The notes beneath the pieces were generated by a model that had not been told where the DNA came from, did not search any database, and saw only the letters and a program-made list of their open reading frames with translations. Of a stretch of 20,129 bases of DNA, positions 12,412 to 19,866 are shown one piece after another. Source of the DNA: a virus. The stretch lies in the IMG/VR virus record IMGVR_UViG_3300036791_000143, positions 1 through 20,129 of that record. The stretch is one strand, 5' to 3'. Position 1 is the stretch's first letter, and each line of letters opens with the position of its first letter. Both the position numbers and the translations under genes were made by a program.

Positions 12412-12665
12412 TGGCCTGCCGCCGCTGCGACGGCCACGGCCTGGTCGAGATAGACGTCGCCGACGGCGCCTCCGCCGGGTTCACGTACCGCTGCGGCTGC
12501 CCCGCCGGCGACCGGTACGACAAGAAGTTCCCGCTGGCCCCGCCCGAGCTGCGGGTCGTGCCCGACCCGGTCAACCGGCTCACCAAGGCCGACCGGCGGG
12601 CCTGGCTCGCCGACCTGAAAGACAGCATCACCCGCCACCCCGCCAACCGGAAGGACCGCCCATGA
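12411..12665 (+). CDS. Small zinc-ribbon protein
   Basis: An 84-residue protein beginning MACRRCDGHGLVEI and continuing with YRCGCPAGDRY. The CxxC pair (C3, C6) in a CRRCDGHG motif, like one DnaJ zinc repeat, and the C28-x-C30 pair should bind one zinc ion. The C-terminal half is basic and helical (RLTKADRRAWLADLKDSI). Small proteins of this kind are common in early regions of actinophages, with unknown roles. The start overlaps the previous stop (TGATG) and the stop overlaps the next start. Confidence 0.65.
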   Translation: MACRRCDGHGLVEIDVADGASAGFTYRCGCPAGDRYDKKFPLAPPELRVVPDPVNRLTKADRRAWLADLKDSITRHPANRKDRP

Positions 12666-12925
12666 CTCTCTTCGACCAGGACGCCGGATCGTCTACCGCC
12701 GGCGCCGACAGTAGGCGTCCATCGTCGGCGCCGGCGGGGAAAGGCGACCACGCCGAGCAGCTCGGCACGCTGCGGATCCTCCTCGAAACCGCCCGGGCCT
12801 GCGCCGCCGTCCTCCCCGGCACGACCACCATCGTCGACACCCTCACCGACCTGCTCGAAGAGGTCGAGTTCCTCGCTGCCCTCGTCGACGCCGAAAGATC
12901 CGACACACAGAAAGAGAGCACATAA
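12662..12925 (+). CDS. Small protein of unknown function
   Basis: An 87-residue protein starting at an ATGA overlap with the zinc-ribbon gene. The first 30 residues are Ser/Ala/Gly-rich and likely disordered. The rest is an amphipathic helix pair (QLGTLRILLETARACAAVL and VDTLTDLLEEVEFLAALVDA) ending in a charged tail (ERSDTQKEST). The frame is open far upstream but only as a shadow. AAAGAGAG near its end may be the ribosome site for the next gene. No function is recognised. Confidence 0.55.
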   Translation: MTLFDQDAGSSTAGADSRRPSSAPAGKGDHAEQLGTLRILLETARACAAVLPGTTTIVDTLTDLLEEVEFLAALVDAERSDTQKEST

Positions 12926-12929
12926 ACCC

Positions 12930-13520
12930 ATGCCCGAAATCCAGTTGAAGCGGTTGGCCCGCTCGATGGCCGAGATACCGATCGAGGGGACCGCGCCGCT
13001 CATCCAGAACCGCTTCGCCGAGAAGGCGAAGCAGATGATGCTTGACCGTCAGCAGGGTAACGCCATCGAACGCGAGCCGAAGAACCCCGACCAGCTGTTC
13101 CACGACGCCCAATACCGCCTGCCCGGCGACCGGTACGGCCACCCAGCCGTCGCCTTCAAATCGGCGATCGTCGGCGGCGCCCGCTTCTACAAAGGGTCGA
13201 AGATCACCATGACCGGCCTGAAGGTCGCCCTGTTCGTCAAAGGCGAAGGCTCCGACATGCTCGTCGAGATCGACGGGATCCCGAAGATGCGCGAAGACCC
13301 CGTCCGAAACGCCAACGGCGTCGCCGACCTGCGCTACCGGCCCGTCTACTGGCCGTGGACCGCGACCCTGCAGGTCGTGTACATCCGCTCCCAATTCAGC
13401 CTCGACTCGCTCATCGCCCTCGTCGACGCCGGCGGGAATGTCGGCGTCGGCGAATGGCGCCCCGAGTTCGGCACCTTCCAAGTCGCCGACGACGCCGACG
13501 CCAAGGAGATCCAGCTGTGA
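12930..13520 (+). CDS. Conserved phage protein of unknown function, RecT-region
   Basis: A 196-residue alpha/beta protein with a good ribosome site (AAAGAGAG upstream). Recognisable conserved-looking blocks are IPIEGTAPLIQNRFAEKAK near the start, AVAFKSAIVGGARF in the middle, VEIDGIPKMREDPVRNANGVADLRYRP (the D-x-x-R and RYRP parts stand out), and a C-terminal GNVGVGEWRPEFGTF. I recall similar proteins in early regions of phages and prophages without an assigned role. The Gly-rich end loop and alternating strands recall RRM/RAMP-like folds, so a nucleic-acid-binding role is possible, but this is only a guess. It overlaps the next gene by GTGA and is probably co-expressed with it. Confidence 0.65.
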   Translation: MPEIQLKRLARSMAEIPIEGTAPLIQNRFAEKAKQMMLDRQQGNAIEREPKNPDQLFHDAQYRLPGDRYGHPAVAFKSAIVGGARFYKGSKITMTGLKVALFVKGEGSDMLVEIDGIPKMREDPVRNANGVADLRYRPVYWPWTATLQVVYIRSQFSLDSLIALVDAGGNVGVGEWRPEFGTFQVADDADAKEIQL

Positions 13521-14005
13521 CCGACCTGCAGCCGACCACCAAGATCGAGATCATCGCCACCTCGCTCCGCAGCGTCTGGGAGGACACCGGCCGCCTCGTC
13601 CCCGAAGAAGTCGTCGAACTCGCCACCGCCCCAACCCACCCGCTGCACACCTTCTTCGAATGGGACGACAACGAGGCCGCCCACCGCTGGCGGGTCTGGC
13701 AAGCCGGGCAGCTCATCCGCTCCGTGAAGATCCTCGTCACCGCCTCCACCAACGGCGACACCGAGGAGTTCAAGATCCGCGAATGGGTGCCGGCCCGCAC
13801 CGTCGGCGCCGGCCGCGGCTCCTACCTCCCCGAAGAGCTGATCCGCCAAAACCCCGACCAGAAAGCACGGCTCCTCCGCCAGATGCGCCGCGAACTCGCC
13901 GGCGTCGAACGCCGCTACAAGCACCAAGACTTCTACTACCGCGAACTCGCCCGCATGGCCGAAGCCGCCGCCCCCGCCGACGACGACGACGAGACCAGCG
14001 GATAA
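13517..14005 (+). CDS. Conserved phage protein of unknown function, partner of the 12930 gene
   Basis: A 162-residue protein from a GTG start overlapping the previous stop. It contains HTFFEWDDNEAAHRWRVWQA near residues 43-63, a pattern seen in phage early proteins (W-x-D-x-x-A-A-x-x-WR), then LIRSVKILV, EEFKIREWVPA, and a long basic helix RLLRQMRRELAGVERRYK. The end is acidic (PADDDDETSG). The charged helix and acidic tail fit a nucleic-acid-associated or partner-binding protein, but I cannot name a family. It is the last gene before the gene-free repeat tract. Confidence 0.6.
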   Translation: MTDLQPTTKIEIIATSLRSVWEDTGRLVPEEVVELATAPTHPLHTFFEWDDNEAAHRWRVWQAGQLIRSVKILVTASTNGDTEEFKIREWVPARTVGAGRGSYLPEELIRQNPDQKARLLRQMRRELAGVERRYKHQDFYYRELARMAEAAAPADDDDETSG

Positions 14006-14321
14006 CCCCAAACATGACACGGCACGGCACGGCAGGCGTGGTCCGGCTAGGCACGTCGAGGCGCCGGCAGGGCAAGGCTGGTCGCGGTCCGGTCTGGCAG
14101 GTCCCGGCCTGGCCCGTCAGGGCTTCGGTGCGGTGCGGCTTAGGCCCGGCAACGCACGGCAGGCACGGTCAGGCAAGGTACGACACGGTCGGGCACGTCG
14201 GGGTTCGGCGAATGGCACGGCAGGCCCGGTCCGGTACGGTCCGGTGTGGCCGGGCACGGCATCGGCGAGGGTGTGGCCGGGTATGGCACGGCACGGCAGG
14301 CATGGCCGTACCATCGTGGTG
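14006..14321. repeat. Gene-free G-rich tract of degenerate pentamers with 11 bp iterated motif
   Basis: There is no convincing gene in these 316 bases; the open frames on both strands are low-complexity Arg/Gly/Pro. The plus strand has GG about every five bases (units like CACGG, CAGGN, TCCGG). GCACGGCAGGC occurs four times: 14027-14037, 14154-14164, 14215-14225 and 14291-14301. A longer 17-base copy, GGCACGGCACGGCAGGC, sits at both ends (14021-14037 and 14285-14301). GGTCCGG occurs at 14040, 14086, 14228 and 14238. The tract lies between the early operon and the packaging genes, so it may hold terminase binding or cos sites, an origin, or a G-rich structure. Confidence 0.7.
14309..14314 (+). 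promoter_or_regulatory. -10-like element for a leaderless HNH message
   Basis: TACCAT (TANNNT pattern) at 14309-14314 ends seven bases before the ATG of the HNH gene, which lacks a ribosome site. This is the typical spacing of leaderless actinobacterial genes. No clear -35 is seen in the repeat tract upstream. Confidence 0.4.
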
Positions 14322-14627
14322 ATGGCTGGCCATGACCCACGCCTCAAGACGCTGGCATGGCAGCGTCTGCGCCTGCTGATCCTGGACCGAGATGGGTGGC
14401 AGTGTCAGGTGCATGGCTCCATGTGCACACACCACGCCTCTGTCGTTGATCACATCACCGCCCGTGCTGATGGTGGCGACTGCTGGGATCCGGCCAACCT
14501 GCGGGCCGCGTGCGTGCAGTGCAACAGTCGGGGCGGCTCGACCAGGACGAACGCACGCACGCACGCGCAGGCCACCCGGTGGGGGTACCGGCCGGGGGGG
14601 CTGGCGGACCCCGACACCCGGTTCTGA
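14322..14627 (+). CDS. HNH endonuclease of the packaging module
   Basis: A 101-residue HNH nuclease. The core reads RDGWQCQVHGSMC (C28, C35), VVDHITARADGG with D43-H44, WDPANLRAACVQCNSRGG with N59, and the CxxC at C64/C67, with the typical CNxxG end. HNH proteins encoded next to the terminase are known to be needed for cos cleavage in HK97-like phages, working with the large terminase; this position directly before the small terminase gene fits. The ATG at 14322 is chosen because upstream codons run through the repeat tract as Arg/Gly-rich shadow. The C-terminus contains the Thr/Ala/His repeat ARTHAQATRW from an acgc-repeat DNA stretch. Confidence 0.85.
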   Translation: MAGHDPRLKTLAWQRLRLLILDRDGWQCQVHGSMCTHHASVVDHITARADGGDCWDPANLRAACVQCNSRGGSTRTNARTHAQATRWGYRPGGLADPDTRF

Positions 14628-14645
14628 TGGCCCCCCCCGTTTTTT
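14593..14645 (+). terminator. Possible intrinsic terminator at the end of the HNH gene
   Basis: CGGGGGGG at 14593-14600 can pair with CCCCCCCG at 14632-14639, directly followed by six T (14640-14645). The loop of 31 bases is long, which weakens the call. If real, it would end HNH transcription and make the terminase genes depend on read-through or another promoter. Confidence 0.35.
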
Positions 14646-14700
14646 CAACAGGGGCTGCGCCCAGATCCCGATCGAACCGATTTTTGTGCCTTATGAGCCG

Positions 14701-14717
14701 GGTCCGGTCGGGTCCGG
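14701..14717. repeat. Paired GGTCCGG boxes upstream of the small terminase
   Basis: GGTCCGG at 14701-14707 and 14711-14717, spaced 10 bases start to start. The same box at the same 10-base spacing occurs in the repeat tract at 14228 and 14238. Together they flank the HNH gene and are candidate terminase or regulator binding sites. The box is not rare in GC-rich DNA, so the spacing and placement carry the weight. Confidence 0.4.
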
Positions 14718-14735
14718 GGCGATCCGGGCGGGCTG

Positions 14736-15032
14736 GTGAGTGAACGCCGCCGGCTGGGCCGGGTCGAGGCCGGATTGGAGTCCGAGCTTCTGGAACGGGC
14801 CGATATCCGCAAGACCGAACGGGCCGCCCTGCGCGTCCAGGCCCACGCCGTCGACTTGGCCGAGGCGTCCGGCGACCCGGAGATCATGACCCATGCCAAC
14901 GACGGCTATCTCCGGCTCCGGGCCGCCGCCGGGCTCACCACCGGCGGGGCTAAGCCCGTCGACGCCTTCGACGAGATCCTGGCCAGCCTGGCTCGACCCG
15001 CCGCCGACGCTGGCCACGTCCCGGACGGCTGA
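14736..15032 (+). CDS. terS: Terminase small subunit
   Basis: A 98-residue protein from a GTG start, predicted to recognise the packaging site and load the large subunit. It is helical and charged throughout: SERRRLGRVEAGLESELLE, RADIRKTERAALRVQAHAVDLAE, and a C-terminal VDAFDEILASLARP that would contact TerL. It lies between an HNH gene and the large terminase, which is the standard order. The length is on the short side for TerS, and no classical N-terminal HTH is obvious, so the assignment is positional with supportive composition. The region ahead of it has no clear Shine-Dalgarno. Confidence 0.7.
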   Translation: MSERRRLGRVEAGLESELLERADIRKTERAALRVQAHAVDLAEASGDPEIMTHANDGYLRLRAAAGLTTGGAKPVDAFDEILASLARPAADAGHVPDG

Positions 15033-16398
15033 CCGGCTCACGTTCGGCCCGGCCGTCGCCAAGCTGGCGGCCGTGTGCGGCAAGCCGCTCATGCCGTGGC
15101 AGCGCTACGTCGCCGATGTCGCCCTGGAGGTCGACGACGACGGCCGGTTCTGCTTCAGGCAGGTGATCGTCACCGTCCCTCGCCAGAGTGGCAAGACGAC
15201 CCTGTTCGGCGGGGTGTTAGACCATCGGGCGCTGATCATCCCGCGCGGACGGTGCTGGTTCACGCAGCAGTCCGGCAAGCACGCCGTCGACTGGCTGATC
15301 AACGAGCATTGGCCGCTCCTCGCCCCGTTCGTCCCGAAGGTCCATCTTCGCCGGGCGGCCGGGTCGGAGCACATCAAATGGCTCCCGTCCGGCGGGCTGA
15401 TCCGCCCGTTCCCGCCGACGCCGGACGGGCTGCACTCCAAGGTGTCCGATCTCGTCGTGATGGACGAGCCGTGGGCCTTCGATCTGGTCCGGGGCACCCA
15501 GCTTGACCAGGCGGTCGTGCCGACGCAGGCGACCCGGCCGAACGCCCAGGTGTGGAAGGTGTCGACCGCCGGCGACGCCACCTCCACTTGGTGGCTCGGC
15601 ACCGTCGAGGCCGGCCGGGCCGCGGCCACCGCCGACCGGCGGGAAGGGGTGTGCTATTTCGAGTGGTCCTGCCCGGCGGCCCTCGACCCGTGCGACCCGG
15701 TTACATGGCCGGTCTACCATCCCGCCTACGGGCGGACCGTCGGCCCGGAGGCCATCGCCTCCGCCCTGGAGATGCTCGGCCCCGACGAGTTCGCCCGGGC
15801 GTACGGGAATATCTGGGTGTCGACCACCGCCCGGGTCATCCCCCTCGCCGCCTGGCGGGCCGCCGCCGACGACGGCCAGCAGCTGCCCGACCCGGGGGGC
15901 ATGGCCCTCGCCTTCGACGTGGCCGTCGACCGGTCCGACGCCGCCATCGTGGCCGCCTGGCGCGACCCCGCCGGCGTCGCCCATGTCGAGGTCGCCGACC
16001 AGCGGCCCGGGGTCGGCTGGCTCGTTCCCCGCCTCGCCGAGCTGACCGCCCGGTGGCAGCCCCGCCGGGTCGCCTACGACGCCGCCGGACCGGCGCTCGA
16101 CGTCGCCGACGCCGCCAGCCGGGCCGGGCTCACCGTCGACGGCCTGAAGGCCCGGGACTACGCAGCCGCCTGTCTCGGCCTCCTGGAAGCCCTTGTGAGC
16201 GACCCGCCCGCCGTCAGGTACCGGCACCACCCGGCGCTCGACGCGGCGGCGAACGACGCCACCAGGCGGGCTCTCGGCGACGCCTGGGCGTGGGGTCGCC
16301 GCCAGTCGGCCGGTTCGCTGGCGTCGTTGACGGCGGCGACGGTGGCGGTGTGGGCGTACGATCACGCCTCGCCGGCCGCCGAGTTCCGGATCCTCTGA
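14893..16398 (+). CDS. terL: Terminase large subunit (ATPase and nuclease)
   Basis: The packaging motor. In numbering from 14893: PWQRYVADVAL (about 68-78) is the adenine-binding Q-motif, TVPRQSGKTT (94-103) is Walker A, LVVMDEP (187-193) is Walker B with the catalytic Glu192, and VSTAGDATSTWW is the coupling motif. The RNase-H-like nuclease starts at MALAFDVAVDRSDAAIV with its first Asp, continues with VAYDAAGPALD, and ends with the ALDAAANDATRRAL region. The start is uncertain. ATG 14893 is the only standard start before the conserved part, but overlaps terS by 140 bases and adds about 45 residues that look like a frame shadow. A CTG at 15010 would give the expected short lead before LTFGPAV. 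It is not a pseudogene: all motifs are intact. Confidence 0.9.
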   Translation: MPTTAISGSGPPPGSPPAGLSPSTPSTRSWPAWLDPPPTLATSRTADRLTFGPAVAKLAAVCGKPLMPWQRYVADVALEVDDDGRFCFRQVIVTVPRQSGKTTLFGGVLDHRALIIPRGRCWFTQQSGKHAVDWLINEHWPLLAPFVPKVHLRRAAGSEHIKWLPSGGLIRPFPPTPDGLHSKVSDLVVMDEPWAFDLVRGTQLDQAVVPTQATRPNAQVWKVSTAGDATSTWWLGTVEAGRAAATADRREGVCYFEWSCPAALDPCDPVTWPVYHPAYGRTVGPEAIASALEMLGPDEFARAYGNIWVSTTARVIPLAAWRAAADDGQQLPDPGGMALAFDVAVDRSDAAIVAAWRDPAGVAHVEVADQRPGVGWLVPRLAELTARWQPRRVAYDAAGPALDVADAASRAGLTVDGLKARDYAAACLGLLEALVSDPPAVRYRHHPALDAAANDATRRALGDAWAWGRRQSAGSLASLTAATVAVWAYDHASPAAEFRIL

Positions 16399-16410
16399 CC
16401 TACCGGCAGG

Positions 16411-16416
16411 TAACAT
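16411..16416 (+). promoter_or_regulatory. -10-like element before the 16425 gene
   Basis: TAACAT (TANNNT) eight bases before the GTG at 16425, which has no good ribosome site. This is the pattern of a leaderless start and would begin the virion-gene operon after terL. No convincing -35 is seen. Confidence 0.3.
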
Positions 16417-16424
16417 TCGCGGGC

Positions 16425-16802
16425 GTGACCACCTTGGCGGCGCCCCGCACCACCCCTAACGGCGCCGCCGGCTACCTGCGCTACCCGCTGTACCTGTACC
16501 GCGGCGACGACCTGATCCCCGTCAGCTTCGTCCTGTGGCAAGACACCGCCCGCACGGAGCCCGTCGACCTGACCGGGGCGGCCGTCGCCGCCCAGATCCG
16601 CGCCAACCCCGACGCTCCCGTCGCCGTCGACCTGACCTGCACCGTCGCCCTGCCGAACGTCATTCACGTATCCCTCTCCGGCGCCCTGTCGGCCACCGCC
16701 CCGCCCGGCTCGTGGGATCTGCAGGTCAGCTACCCGTCCGGCCAGGTGACCACCGTCGTCGCCGGCCCGGTGTTCGTCACCCCGGACATCACCCGGCCAT
16801 GA
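16425..16802 (+). CDS. Small beta-rich virion protein, BppU-N-like
   Basis: A 125-residue protein from GTG 16425. It is predicted to be a single beta sandwich: [48 protein letters not shown] and [13 protein letters not shown]. This order (RGDD start, a D-x-TG-x-x-x-x-x-x-IR middle, W-D-L-x-V end) is like the N-terminal domain of baseplate upper proteins and related phage virion proteins. Its stop overlaps the start of the collagen-like fibre (ATGA), so it may attach that fibre to the particle. The frame is open upstream through terL only as shadow. Its placement after terL rather than in the tail module is unusual. Confidence 0.6.
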   Translation: MTTLAAPRTTPNGAAGYLRYPLYLYRGDDLIPVSFVLWQDTARTEPVDLTGAAVAAQIRANPDAPVAVDLTCTVALPNVIHVSLSGALSATAPPGSWDLQVSYPSGQVTTVVAGPVFVTPDITRP

Positions 16803-17695
16803 CCACCGTCGACGTCATCGTCGCCCACCAAAACTCGGTCGACGTTGTCACCGGCGGCGCGGGCATCCCCGGACCGCCCGGCCCCGAAGGCCCGCCCGGC
16901 CCGACCGGACCGCAAGGCCCGAAAGGTGACACCGGGGCGGCATCGACTGTTCCCGGCCCGCAAGGCCCGACCGGACCGCAAGGCCCGACCGGCACGACCG
17001 GCGCCACCGGCCCGGGGGTGGCTACCGGCGGCACGACCGGCCAGGTGTTGGCCAAGAACTCGGCGACGAACTACGACACCGGCTGGATCACCCCCGCCGC
17101 TGGCGGCGGTGGCGGCTTTCCGGTCACCGGCACCAAGACGACGCTTGGCGAGAACACCGCCGACGGGTCGCTGACGCTCACCGGCGCCGGGACGGCCACC
17201 GGCAAGGTCACGACCGGCAAGGCGCAGCTGGTTCTCGAACAGACCGGCGACACCTACGGAACTTCGCGTCTGCACGTCCAGAACGAGGGCAGCGCGCTCG
17301 GCCTGCTGCTCGAGAACGTCGGTATGCAGCTGGCCGATCTCGCCTTCGCCTGTCTGGGCGATATCACCCACGCGGTGGTGGTGCGCGCCGAGGCTCGCAG
17401 CGGGTCGAACGCCGATACCAGCAACCCGTCGTCCGGTTACGCCGAGATCCAGATCTACACCGGGATACGGTCGGCCTGGTTCGGTAACAACGCCTGCGGG
17501 GTTTCCACCCGGCTGGCCGTCGGCGGCAACCAGGTCGGGCCGGCCTGGTCGGGCGCCGGGCCGATGCTGTTCATCGCCAACGACACCGCCGACCCGACCG
17601 CCAACCCGGTCGGCGGCGGTTTCTTGTACGTGTCGGCCGGCGCCCTCAAATATCGGGGCAGCTCCGGCACGGTCACCACCGTCGCGCCGGCCTAA
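16799..17695 (+). CDS. Collagen-like fibre protein
   Basis: A 298-residue structural protein. Residues about 21-75 are collagen-type Gly-X-Y: eight triplets from [14 protein letters not shown] to GDTG, a short break (AASTVP), then seven more ([21 protein letters not shown]). After this comes [18 protein letters not shown], a segment common in phage tail fibres just after the stalk. A C-terminal head of about 200 residues follows, rich in beta structure, probably trimeric and host-contacting ([52 protein letters not shown]). ATG 16799 overlaps the previous stop. It would be a fibre on the capsid or tail; the gene order does not decide which. Confidence 0.85.
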   Translation: MTTVDVIVAHQNSVDVVTGGAGIPGPPGPEGPPGPTGPQGPKGDTGAASTVPGPQGPTGPQGPTGTTGATGPGVATGGTTGQVLAKNSATNYDTGWITPAAGGGGGFPVTGTKTTLGENTADGSLTLTGAGTATGKVTTGKAQLVLEQTGDTYGTSRLHVQNEGSALGLLLENVGMQLADLAFACLGDITHAVVVRAEARSGSNADTSNPSSGYAEIQIYTGIRSAWFGNNACGVSTRLAVGGNQVGPAWSGAGPMLFIANDTADPTANPVGGGFLYVSAGALKYRGSSGTVTTVAPA

Positions 17696-17706
17696 AAGGG
17701 AAGATC

Positions 17707-18027
17707 GTGTCCTACCAGTCGCAGACCCTGCTGGCCAACGATCCGGCGTTTCAGCAGCGGGTCAAAGCGTGCGCGGTGCAGCAGACCAACACCTTCGGGG
17801 GCAGCACCGACGCCGGCGAGGCTGAGCTGGCCGCCGCCGTCATCCGCGACCAGTCCGCCCAGCTGTTCAGCCTGTACAACACTTCGGCGGCGTCGCCCGG
17901 TTTCGCTGACACCGTCGACCAGGGCGACGGCACCGTCGACTCGACGCTGATCTCCGACCCCGAGATCCTGGCCACGGTGCAGGCGGTGTGGCCGATCGTG
18001 GCCGGCGCCTACCGGCCGCCGGCCTGA
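17707..18027 (+). CDS. Small probable virion protein of unknown function
   Basis: A 106-residue protein with GTG start and AAAGGGAAG upstream. The N-terminus SYQSQTLLANDPAFQQRVKACAVQQTN is helical and similar in style to small proteins in structural operons of actinophages. A middle helix (AAAVIRDQSAQLFSLYN) and DPEILATVQAVWPIVAGAY follow. It lies between the collagen-like fibre and the portal, with the portal ATG one base after its stop, so it is probably made with structural proteins. The role is unknown; a fibre chaperone or a minor head component are options. Confidence 0.6.
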   Translation: MSYQSQTLLANDPAFQQRVKACAVQQTNTFGGSTDAGEAELAAAVIRDQSAQLFSLYNTSAASPGFADTVDQGDGTVDSTLISDPEILATVQAVWPIVAGAYRPPA

Positions 18028-18028
18028 G

Positions 18029-19243
18029 ATGTCGATGACCTGGTCGCGCAGCCCGGCGCCGTGGACGGTCGGGCGGGTGTCGACGGGGGCGCCGTCGCTG
18101 CGGTTCGCGCCGCCGGACGGGACGAACGCCATGGTCGGCCCGTTCGTGTGGGACGCCACCTCCGCCCGGCAGATCCCGGCGGTCGCCCGCTGCCTGCAGA
18201 TCTACTCCGGGCTCGTCCGGCAGATGAAGCTCGACGCCTACCGCGGCGACGTGAAGCTCCCCCGCCCCCGCCTGCTGGAGCGGCCCGACCCGCTGAACGC
18301 CGGGTCGTGGTTCGTGGGCGTGTCGATCGAGGATTACCTCCTGTCCGGCAACGCCGTGTCGCTCATCACCTCCCGCGGCGTGGACGGCTGGCCGTTGAGC
18401 GTGCAGTACCTGCCGATCAACTACGTGTACATCGTCTGGGTGCCCGGCCAGGCCATCCCCGATTACTACTTCTACGGGTCGCCGCTGCCGACCGAGGACG
18501 TCATCCACGTGAAACGGGGCGCCGACCGGTGGTTCGGCGCGGTGCGCGGCGTCGGGATCGTCGAGGAGGCCATGGGCACCCTCGACCGGGTGGCCATGGA
18601 GGAGGTGTACGAGGCGGCCACCCTGGCCGGGTCGGCCGTCCCGTCGGTGGCCATCATCGCCCCGACCGCGGCGCTCACCCAGGACGTCGCCGACGAGGCG
18701 GCCGCCTCCTGGGAGGTGAAGTACGGCGGGCCGAACCGCCGGCCGGCCATCCTGCCGAACGGGACGCAGGTGATCCCCCTGGCGTGGAGCCCGAGTGACA
18801 CGCAGCTGATCGAGGCCCGGCACATGAGCCTCCTCGACACCGCCAATCTCTTCAATCTCGACGGCTACTGGCTGGGCGCCCCGGTGGCCGGCATGACCTA
18901 CAAGACGGCCACCCCCCAATACCAGCAGGTCCTCCGCACGTCGCTGGAGCCGGTCCTGGCCGACTTCGAGGACATCTGGAGTTACGCCTGGCTGCCGCGC
19001 GGTCAGGCCATCCGCTTCGACCGCAACCAGCTGCTCTCCGACGATCTCACCGTCACCTCCACCGCCGCGGTCGCCCTGTACGCCGGGAAGGTCACCACCC
19101 TCGACGAATCCCGAGAGCTGATGAACCTGCCGCCCACCGACGAGGACACCGGACCGCCCGCCCCGCCGCCACCGGTCGTCGTCACCCCGCCGGCGGCGGC
19201 GCCACCCGACAAACCCGCCCCCGAGGAGCTGCCGGCCGCATGA
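18029..19243 (+). CDS. Portal protein (HK97 gp3 type)
   Basis: A 404-residue protein forming the dodecameric ring at one capsid vertex through which DNA enters and the tail joins. The core matches HK97-type portals: an early RQIPAVARCLQIYSGLVRQMKL helix, RPDPLNAGSWFVGVSIEDYLLSGNAVSLI (about 90-120), LPTEDVIHVKR, SWEVKYGGPNRR with PAILPNGTQVIPL near 240-250, and DTANLFNLDGYWLGAPVAGMTYKT for the wing/stem region. The C-terminal 35 residues are Pro-rich (PPAPPPPVVVTPPAAAPP) and likely disordered. It is followed by an overlapping protease gene (ATGA), the HK97 head order of portal, protease, capsid. Size is usual for the family. Confidence 0.9.
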   Translation: MSMTWSRSPAPWTVGRVSTGAPSLRFAPPDGTNAMVGPFVWDATSARQIPAVARCLQIYSGLVRQMKLDAYRGDVKLPRPRLLERPDPLNAGSWFVGVSIEDYLLSGNAVSLITSRGVDGWPLSVQYLPINYVYIVWVPGQAIPDYYFYGSPLPTEDVIHVKRGADRWFGAVRGVGIVEEAMGTLDRVAMEEVYEAATLAGSAVPSVAIIAPTAALTQDVADEAAASWEVKYGGPNRRPAILPNGTQVIPLAWSPSDTQLIEARHMSLLDTANLFNLDGYWLGAPVAGMTYKTATPQYQQVLRTSLEPVLADFEDIWSYAWLPRGQAIRFDRNQLLSDDLTVTSTAAVALYAGKVTTLDESRELMNLPPTDEDTGPPAPPPPVVVTPPAAAPPDKPAPEELPAA

Positions 19244-19866
19244 CCGAACCTGAGCTGCGTGACTTCACGACCGTCTGGAGCTTGCGGGACATGCAAACCG
19301 CCGGCCGCCACCCGTACCAGTACCTGGAGGGCCGGGCCGTGCCGTACGACGAGTGGACGCCGGTCCGCACCGCCGTCGGCGGCTTCCTGGAGCAGCACCG
19401 GCACGGATCGTTCAAACGGTCGACCAGCCCGTCCCGGCCGGCCGGGCAGCGCCTGCCGCTCCTCCTCTTCCACGACAACCGGTCGTTCCCGATCGGCCAC
19501 GCCGAATCGTGGGCGCATCCCCCGGACGGGCTGCACGGCGTGTGGAAGCTGAACGACTCCGCCGAGGCGCAGCGGGCCGCCCAGGCGGCCAAGGCCGGCG
19601 ACCTCGTCGGCCTGTCCATCGGGTTCACCGACGCCGCCGCCCCCGCCTGGGCCGACGGCGACCCGTTCTCCGACGACCCCGACGAGCTGCCCCGCGTCAC
19701 CCGCCTCGAATCCCGGCTGATCGAGGTGTCGATGACGCCGACGCCAGCCTTCGAATCGGCCGGGGTGACCATGGTCCGCTCGGCGTGGCGGCCACCGGCC
19801 CGCCCGGAGCGGGACGTGGATCGCTGGCGGCGGATCGCCGACGGGTTACGCTCACCGTTGAACTAG
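19240..19866 (+). CDS. Prohead (HK97-family) protease
   Basis: A 208-residue serine protease that trims the capsid and scaffold during head maturation. Family signs are YLEGRAVPYDEWTPV near residues 28-42 (the opening strand with G-x-A-x-x-(Y/F)), LLLFHDNRSFPIGHAE with catalytic His78, LVGLSIGFT with the nucleophile Ser126, and the LIEVSMTPTPAFESAGV segment typical just before the end. All key residues are present. It overlaps the portal by four bases and is followed, after a 131-base gap, by the capsid gene. No separate scaffold gene is seen in the gap, so the capsid N-terminus may serve as the scaffold, as in HK97. Confidence 0.9.
   Translation: MTEPELRDFTTVWSLRDMQTAGRHPYQYLEGRAVPYDEWTPVRTAVGGFLEQHRHGSFKRSTSPSRPAGQRLPLLLFHDNRSFPIGHAESWAHPPDGLHGVWKLNDSAEAQRAAQAAKAGDLVGLSIGFTDAAAPAWADGDPFSDDPDELPRVTRLESRLIEVSMTPTPAFESAGVTMVRSAWRPPARPERDVDRWRRIADGLRSPLN

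Noticed and set aside
14006-14321. CRISPR array
   Set aside because: The repeated 11-mers have unequal spacing (127, 61, 76 bases), no unique spacers of constant size, and no cas genes nearby.
13438-14322. 294-codon plus-strand ORF through the pentamer tract
   Set aside because: First half is a shadow of the 13517 gene and the second half is translated repeat (Arg/Gly/His-rich); no start signal.
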